A stretch of 51,351 bases of DNA from Planctomycetaceae bacterium (lineage in GTDB: Bacteria > Planctomycetota > Planctomycetia > Planctomycetales > Planctomycetaceae): contig JAKFUG010000017.1 in assembly GCA_021732785.1 (NCBI GenBank), forward strand, positions 1-51,351, written 5' to 3'. How positions within the stretch are numbered: the first letter of the stretch is position 1; the number at the start of each line of letters is the position of its first letter. Below, in pieces: positions 1-7,655 of this stretch. Position numbers and translations under genes: made by a program. Below the pieces are notes generated by a model. It was given only the letters and a program-made list of their open reading frames with translations. It did not search any database and was not told the origin of the DNA.

Positions 1-329
1 GCTGGGCGGATGGCACCACCTCGCGGCGGTTTTCCGGAAAGTTTTCCATCGGCCGTCACGGACCACAAATGACCGACGGGTCCGGTAATTATTCCCGCAG
101 CAGCACGATGTCCGGCAGCGGCGACCTACGCGGCGATCATCTGCGCTGGTCGGGAGTCGAGTTCAAGAACGAAGCGGACGGCAACTATCAATACCGTTTG
201 AAACTCGGCGACATCGAAGCGGAGCCCGCGGACTTCGTTATCAAAGACGGCAAACCGATCCCCGACCGCCTCGAATTCCGCATGCCGGTGACGCGCGTGG
301 AAGCCGAACGGCAAAGTCCGTCGCTTTAA
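1..329 (+). CDS. C-terminal part of an unrecognised protein (cut by window edge)
   Basis: An open frame runs from the left edge (first full codon at base 3) to the TAA at 327-329 with no stop, so the gene starts outside the window. About 108 residues are visible. They are polar and Ser/Gly/Thr-rich at first (FSGKFSIGRHG, then SGNYSRSSTMSGSG) and then turn into a more regular segment with alternating hydrophobic residues (YQYRLKLGDIEAEPADFVIKD) that could be beta-strands. Codon choice is GC-ending, as in the neighbouring genes, which supports real coding. I do not recognise a family. It converges on the PQQ-type gene, with a palindromic repeat between their stop codons. Confidence 0.55.
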   Translation, partial: WADGTTSRRFSGKFSIGRHGPQMTDGSGNYSRSSTMSGSGDLRGDHLRWSGVEFKNEADGNYQYRLKLGDIEAEPADFVIKDGKPIPDRLEFRMPVTRVEAERQSPSL

Positions 330-333
330 CGTA

Positions 334-435
334 GCCCTGTCGCTCCGCGGCAGGATCAGCCGCTGGTAAATCCCGCGCGGCTCGTTGAACCACGCTCTCA
401 CTTCGAACGGCTTTCCTGTCGCGGAGCGACAGGGC
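334..435. repeat. Palindromic REP-like element (CCTGTCGC family)
   Basis: Inverted arms at 334-354 and 415-435 share the core CCTGTCGCNCCGCG and its complement, with one mismatch in about 21 bases, around a loop of about 60 bases. It lies exactly between two converging genes, so its transcript could fold and act as a two-way terminator. No second copy was noticed in the window. Confidence 0.7.
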
Positions 436-455
436 GACTTTGGCGCAGGGCGACG

Positions 456-2093
456 TTACGGCGCGACGTCGTAACACACCGCTTCGGTGCTGTTGCGGAT
501 GAGGAGTTTGCCGTGGGCGACGGTGGGGTGGTTCCACGTGGTCCCATCGACGGCTTTGAAACGGGCGCGTTCTTCGAACTTCGTCGGTGATGCGGCGACG
601 AGCGCGACTTCGCCTTCTTCGGTGGTGCAGAGCAACGTGTCTTCATGCAACAGGATTTGACCGTACCCGTAACGGCCGCCTTTCCATTTCGTTTTGCCGT
701 TGGCGATGTCCACGCACGTCAGAATGCCGTCGTCGAGACCATACACATACCCGTCCCGCAACACGGCGTCGTTGAATTTCAGCTTGAGCTTGTTGGTCTT
801 CCAGACGGGGGGTTCGACTTTCCATGTCCCATCACTGGCGGCTTGGAGTGCCAGCCGTGCTGAACCGATGCCATAACCGTTCCCGATGAGCAGCGATTGT
901 TCGTCGAGCCGGATTGGTTGGGCGGCATTCACCAGCGGCATGTTCGTCCAGCCGAATTCCCACAGCATTTTGCCGTCGGTCAATTCGTATGCCGCGATCC
1001 CTTTGCCGTGGAAGATGAGGAGTTGCCGGACACCGCCGAGGCTTTCGACGCGCGGGCCGCAGTAGCTGGCGGGGAAGTTGCCGACGGTCCACTTGATGTC
1101 GCCGGTGAGGCGATCGTAGGCGATGACCGACTTGTTGAGGTTCTCCGCGGGATTGCCGCCGGGAATGGTGATCACGAGGTCATCGACCACCAGCGGCGTC
1201 GCGGACATGCCCCATTCGAGATTCTTCGCCGGTTTGCCCGCCGTCCCCGCGTCTTCGAGAATGTTGCGGGTCCACTTTGGAGTGCCGGTCATGGTGGCGA
1301 GGCAATTCAAGACACCGGTGCCGCCGAGAGTGTAGGTCCATTCGCCGGTGATGACGGGGGTGCAGTGCGGGCCATCGCCGCCGTTGACGACGACGATTTC
1401 CAGCCGGGCTTTGTCGCCGTGCTTCCAGACCGGTGCGCCAGTGTCGAGACGATACGCCACGACCGATTCTTCGTCGTCGCGCTGCTCCTGCGTGATGGCG
1501 AGATCGCCCAGCACCGAGAACGACGACCAGCCGAGACCGACGGGATGCCGCCACAATTCTTTCGGGGGCACTTCCGCCCAGTTTTTGCGAAAACCGGCAC
1601 CGCGCACAATGCCATCGCGCAATACGCCGCGAAAATCGGGCGCGTCATCGTCGGTGATCGCGGGAACCGTGGCAGCCGGGGCTTCGGCCGCGGGTTCATT
1701 CACGGCCGCGAGGGGGATGCTTTGTTTCTGCAGATATTCGGCGGCTTTCTCATGGGCCGACGGCGTCCAGCGATACGCCAGTTTGGGGATCATGTCCCCA
1801 TTGGAACCTTCCAGCCGGAAAACACCGAAGAAGGTCACCCCGGCGACGGCAACCAATCCCCACGCCCCGGCACGCACCCCTCCCGACCACCCCGAAAAGA
1901 CCGTCCACCAGATTGCAAAGACGAACAATGTTGCCGGCCAGACCCAGAGCACCGACATCGCGGAAAACGTGGGGTCTTCGACGTACATCCACCAGAACAG
2001 CAGTTGCAGAACCACGCCGATCAGCAAAATGCTCAAGCCGTAATGCCAGCGCATGCCGATGGGTCGCACGGCGGAAATCTCTGCGGAGGTCAT
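456..2093 (-). CDS. Membrane-anchored PQQ-like beta-propeller protein
   Basis: A 545-residue protein. Residues about 18-37, 46-66 and 71-92 form three hydrophobic helices (for example LSILLIGVVLQLLFWWMYV), followed by an Ala/Pro-rich linker to about residue 150. The remainder is a beta-propeller of the PQQ/BamB-like repeat type, with recurrent blades of the form V-A-Y-x-L-D-T-G-x-P-V-W-K and V-I-A-Y-D-R-L-T-G-D-I-K-W. Such proteins are abundant in planctomycetes and face the periplasm. The fold suggests ligand binding or scaffolding, but no PQQ-dependent catalytic set can be identified from sequence alone, so dehydrogenase activity should not be assumed. It is transcribed alone, converging on the gene at the left edge. 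Confidence 0.85.
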   Translation of the reverse strand: MTSAEISAVRPIGMRWHYGLSILLIGVVLQLLFWWMYVEDPTFSAMSVLWVWPATLFVFAIWWTVFSGWSGGVRAGAWGLVAVAGVTFFGVFRLEGSNGDMIPKLAYRWTPSAHEKAAEYLQKQSIPLAAVNEPAAEAPAATVPAITDDDAPDFRGVLRDGIVRGAGFRKNWAEVPPKELWRHPVGLGWSSFSVLGDLAITQEQRDDEESVVAYRLDTGAPVWKHGDKARLEIVVVNGGDGPHCTPVITGEWTYTLGGTGVLNCLATMTGTPKWTRNILEDAGTAGKPAKNLEWGMSATPLVVDDLVITIPGGNPAENLNKSVIAYDRLTGDIKWTVGNFPASYCGPRVESLGGVRQLLIFHGKGIAAYELTDGKMLWEFGWTNMPLVNAAQPIRLDEQSLLIGNGYGIGSARLALQAASDGTWKVEPPVWKTNKLKLKFNDAVLRDGYVYGLDDGILTCVDIANGKTKWKGGRYGYGQILLHEDTLLCTTEEGEVALVAASPTKFEERARFKAVDGTTWNHPTVAHGKLLIRNSTEAVCYDVAP

Positions 2094-2131
2094 GTAGTCG
2101 CGGTTCCAGGAAATCGAAGTGGGTCGGCGTC

Positions 2132-2220
2132 GTGTGCCAGTGGCTCTGCCACTGTCTTTGAATTCTGATCATCTCGTGATCATGTGAAAAACGAAGACAC
2201 TGGCAGAGCCAGTGGCACAC
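2132..2220. repeat. Palindromic REP-like element, CCACTGGC family, copy 1
   Basis: Arms at 2132-2156 and 2196-2220 are 25-base inverted repeats with the core GTGCCACTGGCTCTGCCAG, differing at two symmetric positions. The spacer has its own small palindrome (GATCATCTCGTGATCATG). A second copy of the same family lies at 3883-3971. It sits upstream of the PQQ-type gene and beyond the stop of the DCC-family gene. Confidence 0.85.
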
Positions 2221-2269
2221 CATCAGATTCTCTTTCTCACTACATTTTAACGTCTCCCGCAATTTCTCT

Positions 2270-2725
2270 TCATGTCAGAAAACGGGCACGTTCGTCGGGC
2301 GTCGGCAGCCGGCAGGTTTCCTTCTTGCCAAAAAGGCGGTACCGGTTGCGGGCAATCACATTGTACCCGATATCGCGAAGTGGACGCGGGATCAGCCACA
2401 AGAACGACCCCAGCACCGACCAGACCCCGCCGAGCGTCCAGCCGATTCGGACCACCGCTGCCGTTTTCCGATAGCATCCGTCCGGGGTCCAGAACACCAG
2501 CGAATGCAGGTTTTCGACATCGGCGTCGGTGAGCCGCTGCCGAGCCGTTTCGCCTTGCAGTGGGGCGAACAGGAGCCGTCGGTGATGGTCCCGTTTCATC
2601 AAAAAATCGACCCAGACGTTACAGAATCCGCAAACGCCGTCGAAAAAGACGATGTGGGCGTCGGTCGGAAGCGCCATCGGCGGCGTGACCGCTTGTCGCA
2701 TCGGTTCCAGTGTGGTGGCACTCAT
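2270..2725 (-). CDS. DCC-family thiol-disulfide oxidoreductase (DUF393)
   Basis: About 151 residues. The N-terminal segment IVFFDGVCGFCNVWVDFL carries the D-G-x-C-x-x-C motif that defines the DCC (DUF393/YuxK) family, a thioredoxin-fold group presumed to catalyse thiol-disulfide exchange. Family length (about 130-150 residues) fits. An ATG at 2743 is also open, but the ATG at 2725 has an AAGGA nine bases upstream, so I prefer it. The gene diverges from the vWA gene, and the 150 bases between them should hold both promoters. Function beyond a redox role is inference; the partner proteins are unknown. Confidence 0.85.
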   Translation of the reverse strand: MSATTLEPMRQAVTPPMALPTDAHIVFFDGVCGFCNVWVDFLMKRDHHRRLLFAPLQGETARQRLTDADVENLHSLVFWTPDGCYRKTAAVVRIGWTLGGVWSVLGSFLWLIPRPLRDIGYNVIARNRYRLFGKKETCRLPTPDERARFLT

Positions 2726-2877
2726 CGCAGGGATTCCTTCCATGGTACGAACATCATAACCGATGAGGTTTGCGACCGTTAACAGCGATTCCGAAATCGC
2801 GTGCGGACTGAGGAAAAGTTGATGCGAACTCTCAACCGATTTGGCATGATGCGGAACGGTTCTGGTGGATCGCGGAC

Positions 2878-3855
2878 ATGTTTTCCCTCGTACGAACCTG
2901 GATTAGTGACATTCGGTTGACCGGCTGGTCGGCCTGGACGACCTCGCTGTGCGCCCACGGCGTGGTATTGGGAATCGCGGCCCTTCTGGTCGTGCCGCGA
3001 AATCCGAACACCACAAACATCGCCATTGACACCACCTGGAATCCCCCGGAAACGGTGTCCGCCGAGCCGTTTCTCGTGCCGCGCGATGTGATCCCGAAGA
3101 ACCTGACGCTGTCGCCCGATGCGGGGGGATCGTCGTCCGGCGATTTTGATCCGACGCAATTCATTGCGGGATCGGCCGCGTCCCTGTCGCGGCATCTGGT
3201 CGATGCGAAAGTCAGTTCGCTGGGATTGTCGACCACGGGGACCGCCGTGGGGCTCAACCGCGGGGTGACACCGTTGCCGACGAATCGCAACACCGGCGGC
3301 ATCGGCAATGGCACGGGAACCGGGGTCGGCAACGGCAACGGTCCCGGTTTTTTCGGGATGGCACCCCCGGCGGGTCAACGGACGGTGTTCGTCGTCGACA
3401 GTTCCCGCAGCATGAATCACCCGCACGACAGCCCGTCAAAGACGCGGTTTCGTCGGCTCAAACTCGAACTGTTGAAGTGCATCACCGAGATGAAACCGGA
3501 AGACAGTTTCTTCGTGATTTTCTTTAGCAACGAAGCCAACGTGATGCCAGCCCGGTCGTTTCAGCCGAGCATTCCCGGACCGCGGGATCGTTTCCTGCAA
3601 TGGATTGGTACCGCGGAATCGGGAGGGAGTCCGACGAACCCGATTCCGGCCCTCGACATTGCCCTGCGGATGCAGCCCGATGTGATTGTTTTTCTGACTG
3701 ATGGCGAATTCGAAGTGATCGCCAACCGGCGGCTGAAATCGCTGAAGCAAGCCAACATCGTCATCCACACCTTCGCGTTTGGGGAAACGTTCGGCGAAGA
3801 AGTGTTGAAGGCCATGGCAGACAACAACCGCGGCGAATACCGGTTCATCCCGTGA
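2878..3855 (+). CDS. Membrane-anchored von Willebrand factor A domain protein
   Basis: 325 residues. A single hydrophobic segment at about 22-40 (CAHGVVLGIAALLVVP) anchors the protein. A low-complexity region then ends in a Gly/Asn/Thr-rich linker at about 138-160. The vWA domain fills the rest, and its metal-ion-dependent adhesion site is complete: D-S-S-R-S at 174-178, Thr253 in GGSPTNP, and Asp275 in VFLTDGEFE. It should therefore bind a divalent cation and a protein ligand on the outer face of the membrane. The gene stands alone between a divergent redox gene and the lipid cluster and is followed directly by a palindromic repeat. Its ligand is unknown. Confidence 0.85.
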   Translation: MFSLVRTWISDIRLTGWSAWTTSLCAHGVVLGIAALLVVPRNPNTTNIAIDTTWNPPETVSAEPFLVPRDVIPKNLTLSPDAGGSSSGDFDPTQFIAGSAASLSRHLVDAKVSSLGLSTTGTAVGLNRGVTPLPTNRNTGGIGNGTGTGVGNGNGPGFFGMAPPAGQRTVFVVDSSRSMNHPHDSPSKTRFRRLKLELLKCITEMKPEDSFFVIFFSNEANVMPARSFQPSIPGPRDRFLQWIGTAESGGSPTNPIPALDIALRMQPDVIVFLTDGEFEVIANRRLKSLKQANIVIHTFAFGETFGEEVLKAMADNNRGEYRFIP

Positions 3856-3882
3856 CAGATCGCTTGCAGGCGGAAAATGTTC

Positions 3883-3971
3883 GTGTGCCACTGGCTCTGC
3901 CAGTGTTTTTCTGATTCACCGAGACTCTTTTTGAATCGAATCCCAGGACACTGGCAGAGCCAGTGGCACAC
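3883..3971. repeat. Palindromic REP-like element, CCACTGGC family, copy 2
   Basis: Arms at 3883-3905 and 3949-3971 carry the same GTGTGCCACTGGCTCTGCC core as the copy at 2132-2220 and pair perfectly here. The loop differs from copy 1, so the arms are what is conserved. The right arm contains an in-frame GTG (3963) that would extend the next gene into the repeat; I reject that start. Confidence 0.85.
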
Positions 3972-4100
3972 GCACGTACCGACCTAAACAGGCTGCATGG
4001 CTGGAGAATTGATGCGGCGGACTGGGAAAAAGGCCTGCCATTCGCGATAACACTGGTGCGCCGCAAACCCGTTTTGAATTTGATCCTGTTTTGGTCCGCC

Positions 4101-7100
4101 ATGTCCGTTGACGATGCCCCGGATGCGCTCGATCTGGAACCGTCTCACGCCGCCCCCGTGCGTCTGCATGCCGGTGTCGGCTCGACGAGCTTTATCGCCC
4201 TGCTGATCGTGCAGTTTTGCACGGCGCTGAACGACCACACCTTTCGGTGGCTGGTGGTGCCCATCGCCAAACCGATCGTCGGCGATACGGCGGCATTATC
4301 GCTGGGGTTGGCCGGATTCACACTGCCGTTCCTCGTGCTGGCCATGCCGGCGGGGTACCTGGGTGACCGGTTTTCCAAGGCCCAGGTGATCACGTGGTGC
4401 AAACTGGCCGAAATTGTCTTGCTGGGATTGGGGCTGGCGACGCTCACCACGGGCAGCACGCTGCTGTTGTTTCTGATTGTTGCCGGAACCGGGGCGCTGG
4501 CCGCCCTGTTTGCCCCCGCGAAGGTCGGTTCGATTCCCGAACTCGTCTCCGACGGTGAACTCGCCACTGCCAACGGCATCATGGGGTTGATGAACGTCGT
4601 CCCGTGTGCCATGGGGTTTCTGATTGGAAACTGGCTTGCCACAGTCGTGCAACCGCACCGCGGCGATCCGATCACCTTTGCCCAACTCGCTCCCGCGGCG
4701 GCAATCATCATGGTGATTGCGGTGACAGGATGGTTGGCAAGCCTGTTCATCCAGCGGATTCCGTCCGCCGCTCCCGAACGACCGATTCCGTGGCGATTCC
4801 TCACGCAAACCGGACAGGCGATCAATCAACTGGCCGTCGAACCCAATCTGATGCGGGCCGCCTTGGGCATTGCCTTCTTCTGGATGATGGCGTCGCTGGC
4901 GAATATCAACATCGACGCCTTCGGGATCCACGATCTAGGTGTCGAACAGACCGACATCGGCATCCTTGGGATGATCCTCGTCATCGGTGTCGGTGCGGGG
5001 AGCCTCCTCGCCGGGTATTGGTCCGCGGGGCATATTGAACTCGGCTTCGTGCCGCTCGGGGCGCTGGGGATCAGCGTGTGCTCGTTCCTCTTGTTCTTCA
5101 CCGGAAAATTCGGGTATGTCTTTCCGAACTCGGCGTTTTATGGATCGTGCATAGCGCTGTTCGGTTTGGGGATCAGTGCGGGACTGTTCGATGTCCCGCT
5201 GGAAGCGTACCTGCAACATCGCAGTCCGCCGCAGGCCTTGGGAACGGTCCTCGCGGCGACGAATTTCCTCGTGTACTTTGGCACGCTGCTGGTGGCGGGA
5301 GTCTTTTACTTGTTGAACGAAGTGCTGGCGATCTCCGCGGGGACGATCTTTCTGCTGGTCGGACTCGGCACTGTCGCCGTGTGCGTGTTCATTGCCTGGC
5401 AACTGCCGGCGGCCGTCTTTCGGCTCATCTGGTGGATTTTCGCAAAGCTCGTCTACCGGATTCATGTGTATGGCCGCGCAAACATTCCCCGCGAAGGGGG
5501 TGTCTTGCTCGTTCCCAATCACGTCACCTGGATCGATGGCATTCTGCTTCTCGTCACCGCGCCGCGACCGATCCGCTTCATTGCCTATGCCGACTTCGTG
5601 AATCATCCGCGGCTGGCATGGCTGGCGCGGGTGTTTGAAGTGATTCCCATCAAGGCGGATAGTGGTCCGAAAGCGCTGATTCAATCGCTGCGCACGGCCC
5701 GCGAAGCCATCGAGCAGGGTTCGTGTGTCTGCATCTTCGCCGAGGGAACGCTCACGCGCACCGGGCAGGTGCAGCCGTTTCAACCGGGCTTTATGAAGAT
5801 CATTCAGGGAACCGGTGCGCCGGTGATTCCCGTTTGTTTGCACGGGCTGTGGGGAAGCATCTTCAGCTATCGCGGCGGAAAGTTTTTCTGGAAGTGGCCC
5901 CGCAAGTTGCCGTATCCGGTCTCGATTTCGTTTGGAGAACCGATCCTCAATCCCAAATCGGTCGATCAAGTCCGTTTCGCCGTCCATCAGTTGGGGAACA
6001 TCGCCGTGGAGAACGACAAAGCCCATTTGCTGAACGCCCCTCGGCAAATGATTCGCACCTGCCGGAAGCGCTGGCAAGCGACCAAAATGGTCGATTCGCT
6101 CGGCACGGAGATGACCGGCGGACGCTTGCTGACGGCGACCCTGGCGATGCGCCGCGTGTTGCTGCGGCACGTGAAGTCCGCTCAAGCCGAACCGCGGATC
6201 GGCATCTACATGCCGTCCACCGTGGGCGGGGCGCTCGCGAATCTCGCCGTGGCCTTCGCCGGGCGGGTGAGCGTGAACCTCAATTTCACGCTGCATGAAT
6301 CGGACCTGCAATTCATCGTGCGCGACGCCGGATTGCAGACGGTCATCACCAGCAAGGCGTTCATGGAGAAGAAGCCCGCCAATCTCGGCGTGCCGTTGCT
6401 GTATCTCGAAGACATGAAGACGGAAGTCACCGGGGCGGACAAAGCCTTCGCGGCAATCGGTGCGGGATTCATGCCGACGTTCATTCTGGAACGCTGGCTC
6501 GGTTTAACGAAACTCGGGCCCGATGACCCGATCACCATCATTTACACTTCGGGTTCCACCGGCGAACCGAAGGGCGTGGTGCTGTCGCATCACAACATCG
6601 TGGGCACGGTCGACGCCGTCGATCAGGTCGTCCAGATCGATGGCGACGACGCGCTGATGGGCGTGCTGCCGATCTTCCACTCGTTCGGTTATCTGGCGAC
6701 GATGTGGTTGCCGCTGATCACGGAAGCCAGGGCGGTGTTCCATCCGAATCCGCTCGATTCCCGGCAGATTGGCGAGATGGTGCAACAACACAAAGCCACC
6801 ATTCTCTTCGCGACGCCGACGTTCCTGCGTTCGTACATGAAGCGCTGCACGCCGGAGCAATTCGCGACGCTGAATCTCGTGGTTGTCGGTGCGGAAAAGT
6901 TGCCGACGGATCTCGCCGAACAGTACCGCGAGAAGTACGGCGTGCTGCCGCAGGAAGGCTATGGGGCGACCGAAACGACGGGCCCCGCGGCGGTCAACGT
7001 GCCCGATCATCGCTGCCAGATGGTGCATCAGAAGGGGACCAAGCTGGGCACCGTCGGCCGTCCGCTGCCCGGCGTGCTGGCGAAGATTCTCGACATCGAT

Positions 7101-7655
7101 TCCGGCGAAGTCCTTCCGGTCAATAAGGAAGGGCTGGTGCATCTGAAGGGACCGAACATCATGCTCGGTTACTTCAACAAGCCCGAAAAAACGGCCGAGG
7201 TACTGAAGGACGGCTGGTACAACACGGGGGATATGGGTTTCGTCGACGAAGAGGGTTTCCTGCACGTTACCGGGCGGATGAATCGCTTCTCGAAAATCGG
7301 CGGCGAGATGGTGCCGCATCTCCGCATCGAAGACGAGTTGCTGAAAATCGTCGCCCAATCCAACGGTGCTCCCGCCGAAGGACAGGGACCGTCACTCGCC
7401 GTGACATCCTTGCCCGATCCGAAGAAGGGCGAGCGCATCATTGTCCTGCATCTGCCCTTCTCACGGCCGGTGGGCGACATTGTGAATGATCTCGGCCAGG
7501 CGGGTCTCCCCAACTTGTGGCTCCCCTCGAGTGACGGTTTCTTCGCCGTCGAACAGATTCCGCTGCTGGGAACGGGCAAGCTCGATCTGCGCGGCATCAA
7601 ACAACTCGCGCAGAAATTGGCCGAACCCGCTCCCGCAACGAGCACCACGCCGTGA
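4101..7655 (+). CDS. Trifunctional MFS / PlsC acyltransferase / acyl-ACP (CoA) ligase fusion, Aas-like
   Basis: 1184 residues in three parts. Residues about 30-430 are a 12-helix MFS carrier like the lysophospholipid flippase LplT. Residues about 450-640 are a PlsC-type 1-acyl-glycerophosphate acyltransferase with the H-x4-D motif (NHVTWID, His474 and Asp479) and FAEGTLTR as the E-G-T motif. Residues about 690-1170 are an AMP-forming ligase with the P-loop YTSGSTGEPKG near 815 and YGATETTGP. In known Aas/LplT systems such parts import lysophospholipid, activate a fatty acid and re-acylate it, so membrane phospholipid repair at the inner membrane is the likely role. A GTG at 3963 is also open but lies in a repeat arm; the ATG at 4101 is preferred. 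The stop overlaps the next start as TGATG. Confidence 0.9.
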   Translation: MSVDDAPDALDLEPSHAAPVRLHAGVGSTSFIALLIVQFCTALNDHTFRWLVVPIAKPIVGDTAALSLGLAGFTLPFLVLAMPAGYLGDRFSKAQVITWCKLAEIVLLGLGLATLTTGSTLLLFLIVAGTGALAALFAPAKVGSIPELVSDGELATANGIMGLMNVVPCAMGFLIGNWLATVVQPHRGDPITFAQLAPAAAIIMVIAVTGWLASLFIQRIPSAAPERPIPWRFLTQTGQAINQLAVEPNLMRAALGIAFFWMMASLANINIDAFGIHDLGVEQTDIGILGMILVIGVGAGSLLAGYWSAGHIELGFVPLGALGISVCSFLLFFTGKFGYVFPNSAFYGSCIALFGLGISAGLFDVPLEAYLQHRSPPQALGTVLAATNFLVYFGTLLVAGVFYLLNEVLAISAGTIFLLVGLGTVAVCVFIAWQLPAAVFRLIWWIFAKLVYRIHVYGRANIPREGGVLLVPNHVTWIDGILLLVTAPRPIRFIAYADFVNHPRLAWLARVFEVIPIKADSGPKALIQSLRTAREAIEQGSCVCIFAEGTLTRTGQVQPFQPGFMKIIQGTGAPVIPVCLHGLWGSIFSYRGGKFFWKWPRKLPYPVSISFGEPILNPKSVDQVRFAVHQLGNIAVENDKAHLLNAPRQMIRTCRKRWQATKMVDSLGTEMTGGRLLTATLAMRRVLLRHVKSAQAEPRIGIYMPSTVGGALANLAVAFAGRVSVNLNFTLHESDLQFIVRDAGLQTVITSKAFMEKKPANLGVPLLYLEDMKTEVTGADKAFAAIGAGFMPTFILERWLGLTKLGPDDPITIIYTSGSTGEPKGVVLSHHNIVGTVDAVDQVVQIDGDDALMGVLPIFHSFGYLATMWLPLITEARAVFHPNPLDSRQIGEMVQQHKATILFATPTFLRSYMKRCTPEQFATLNLVVVGAEKLPTDLAEQYREKYGVLPQEGYGATETTGPAAVNVPDHRCQMVHQKGTKLGTVGRPLPGVLAKILDIDSGEVLPVNKEGLVHLKGPNIMLGYFNKPEKTAEVLKDGWYNTGDMGFVDEEGFLHVTGRMNRFSKIGGEMVPHLRIEDELLKIVAQSNGAPAEGQGPSLAVTSLPDPKKGERIIVLHLPFSRPVGDIVNDLGQAGLPNLWLPSSDGFFAVEQIPLLGTGKLDLRGIKQLAQKLAEPAPATSTTP

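Noticed and set aside
897-2168. A 423-residue plus-strand frame opposite the PQQ-type gene
   Set aside because: Antisense shadow of a propeller gene with clear blades; composition is Arg/His/Gly/Ala-biased.
2196-2220. TGGCAC in the repeat arms as sigma-54 promoter -24 elements
   Set aside because: No TTGC-type -12 element is found at the right spacing, and the motif belongs to the repeat rather than to a gene-specific promoter.
2132-3971. The paired palindromes as a CRISPR array
   Set aside because: Only two copies, 1.7 kb apart with genes between them; no regularly spaced repeats and no cas genes.
3963-4100. An N-terminal extension of the Aas-like protein from a GTG at 3963
   Set aside because: The GTG lies in the arm of a palindromic repeat and the added residues do not look like a conserved leader.
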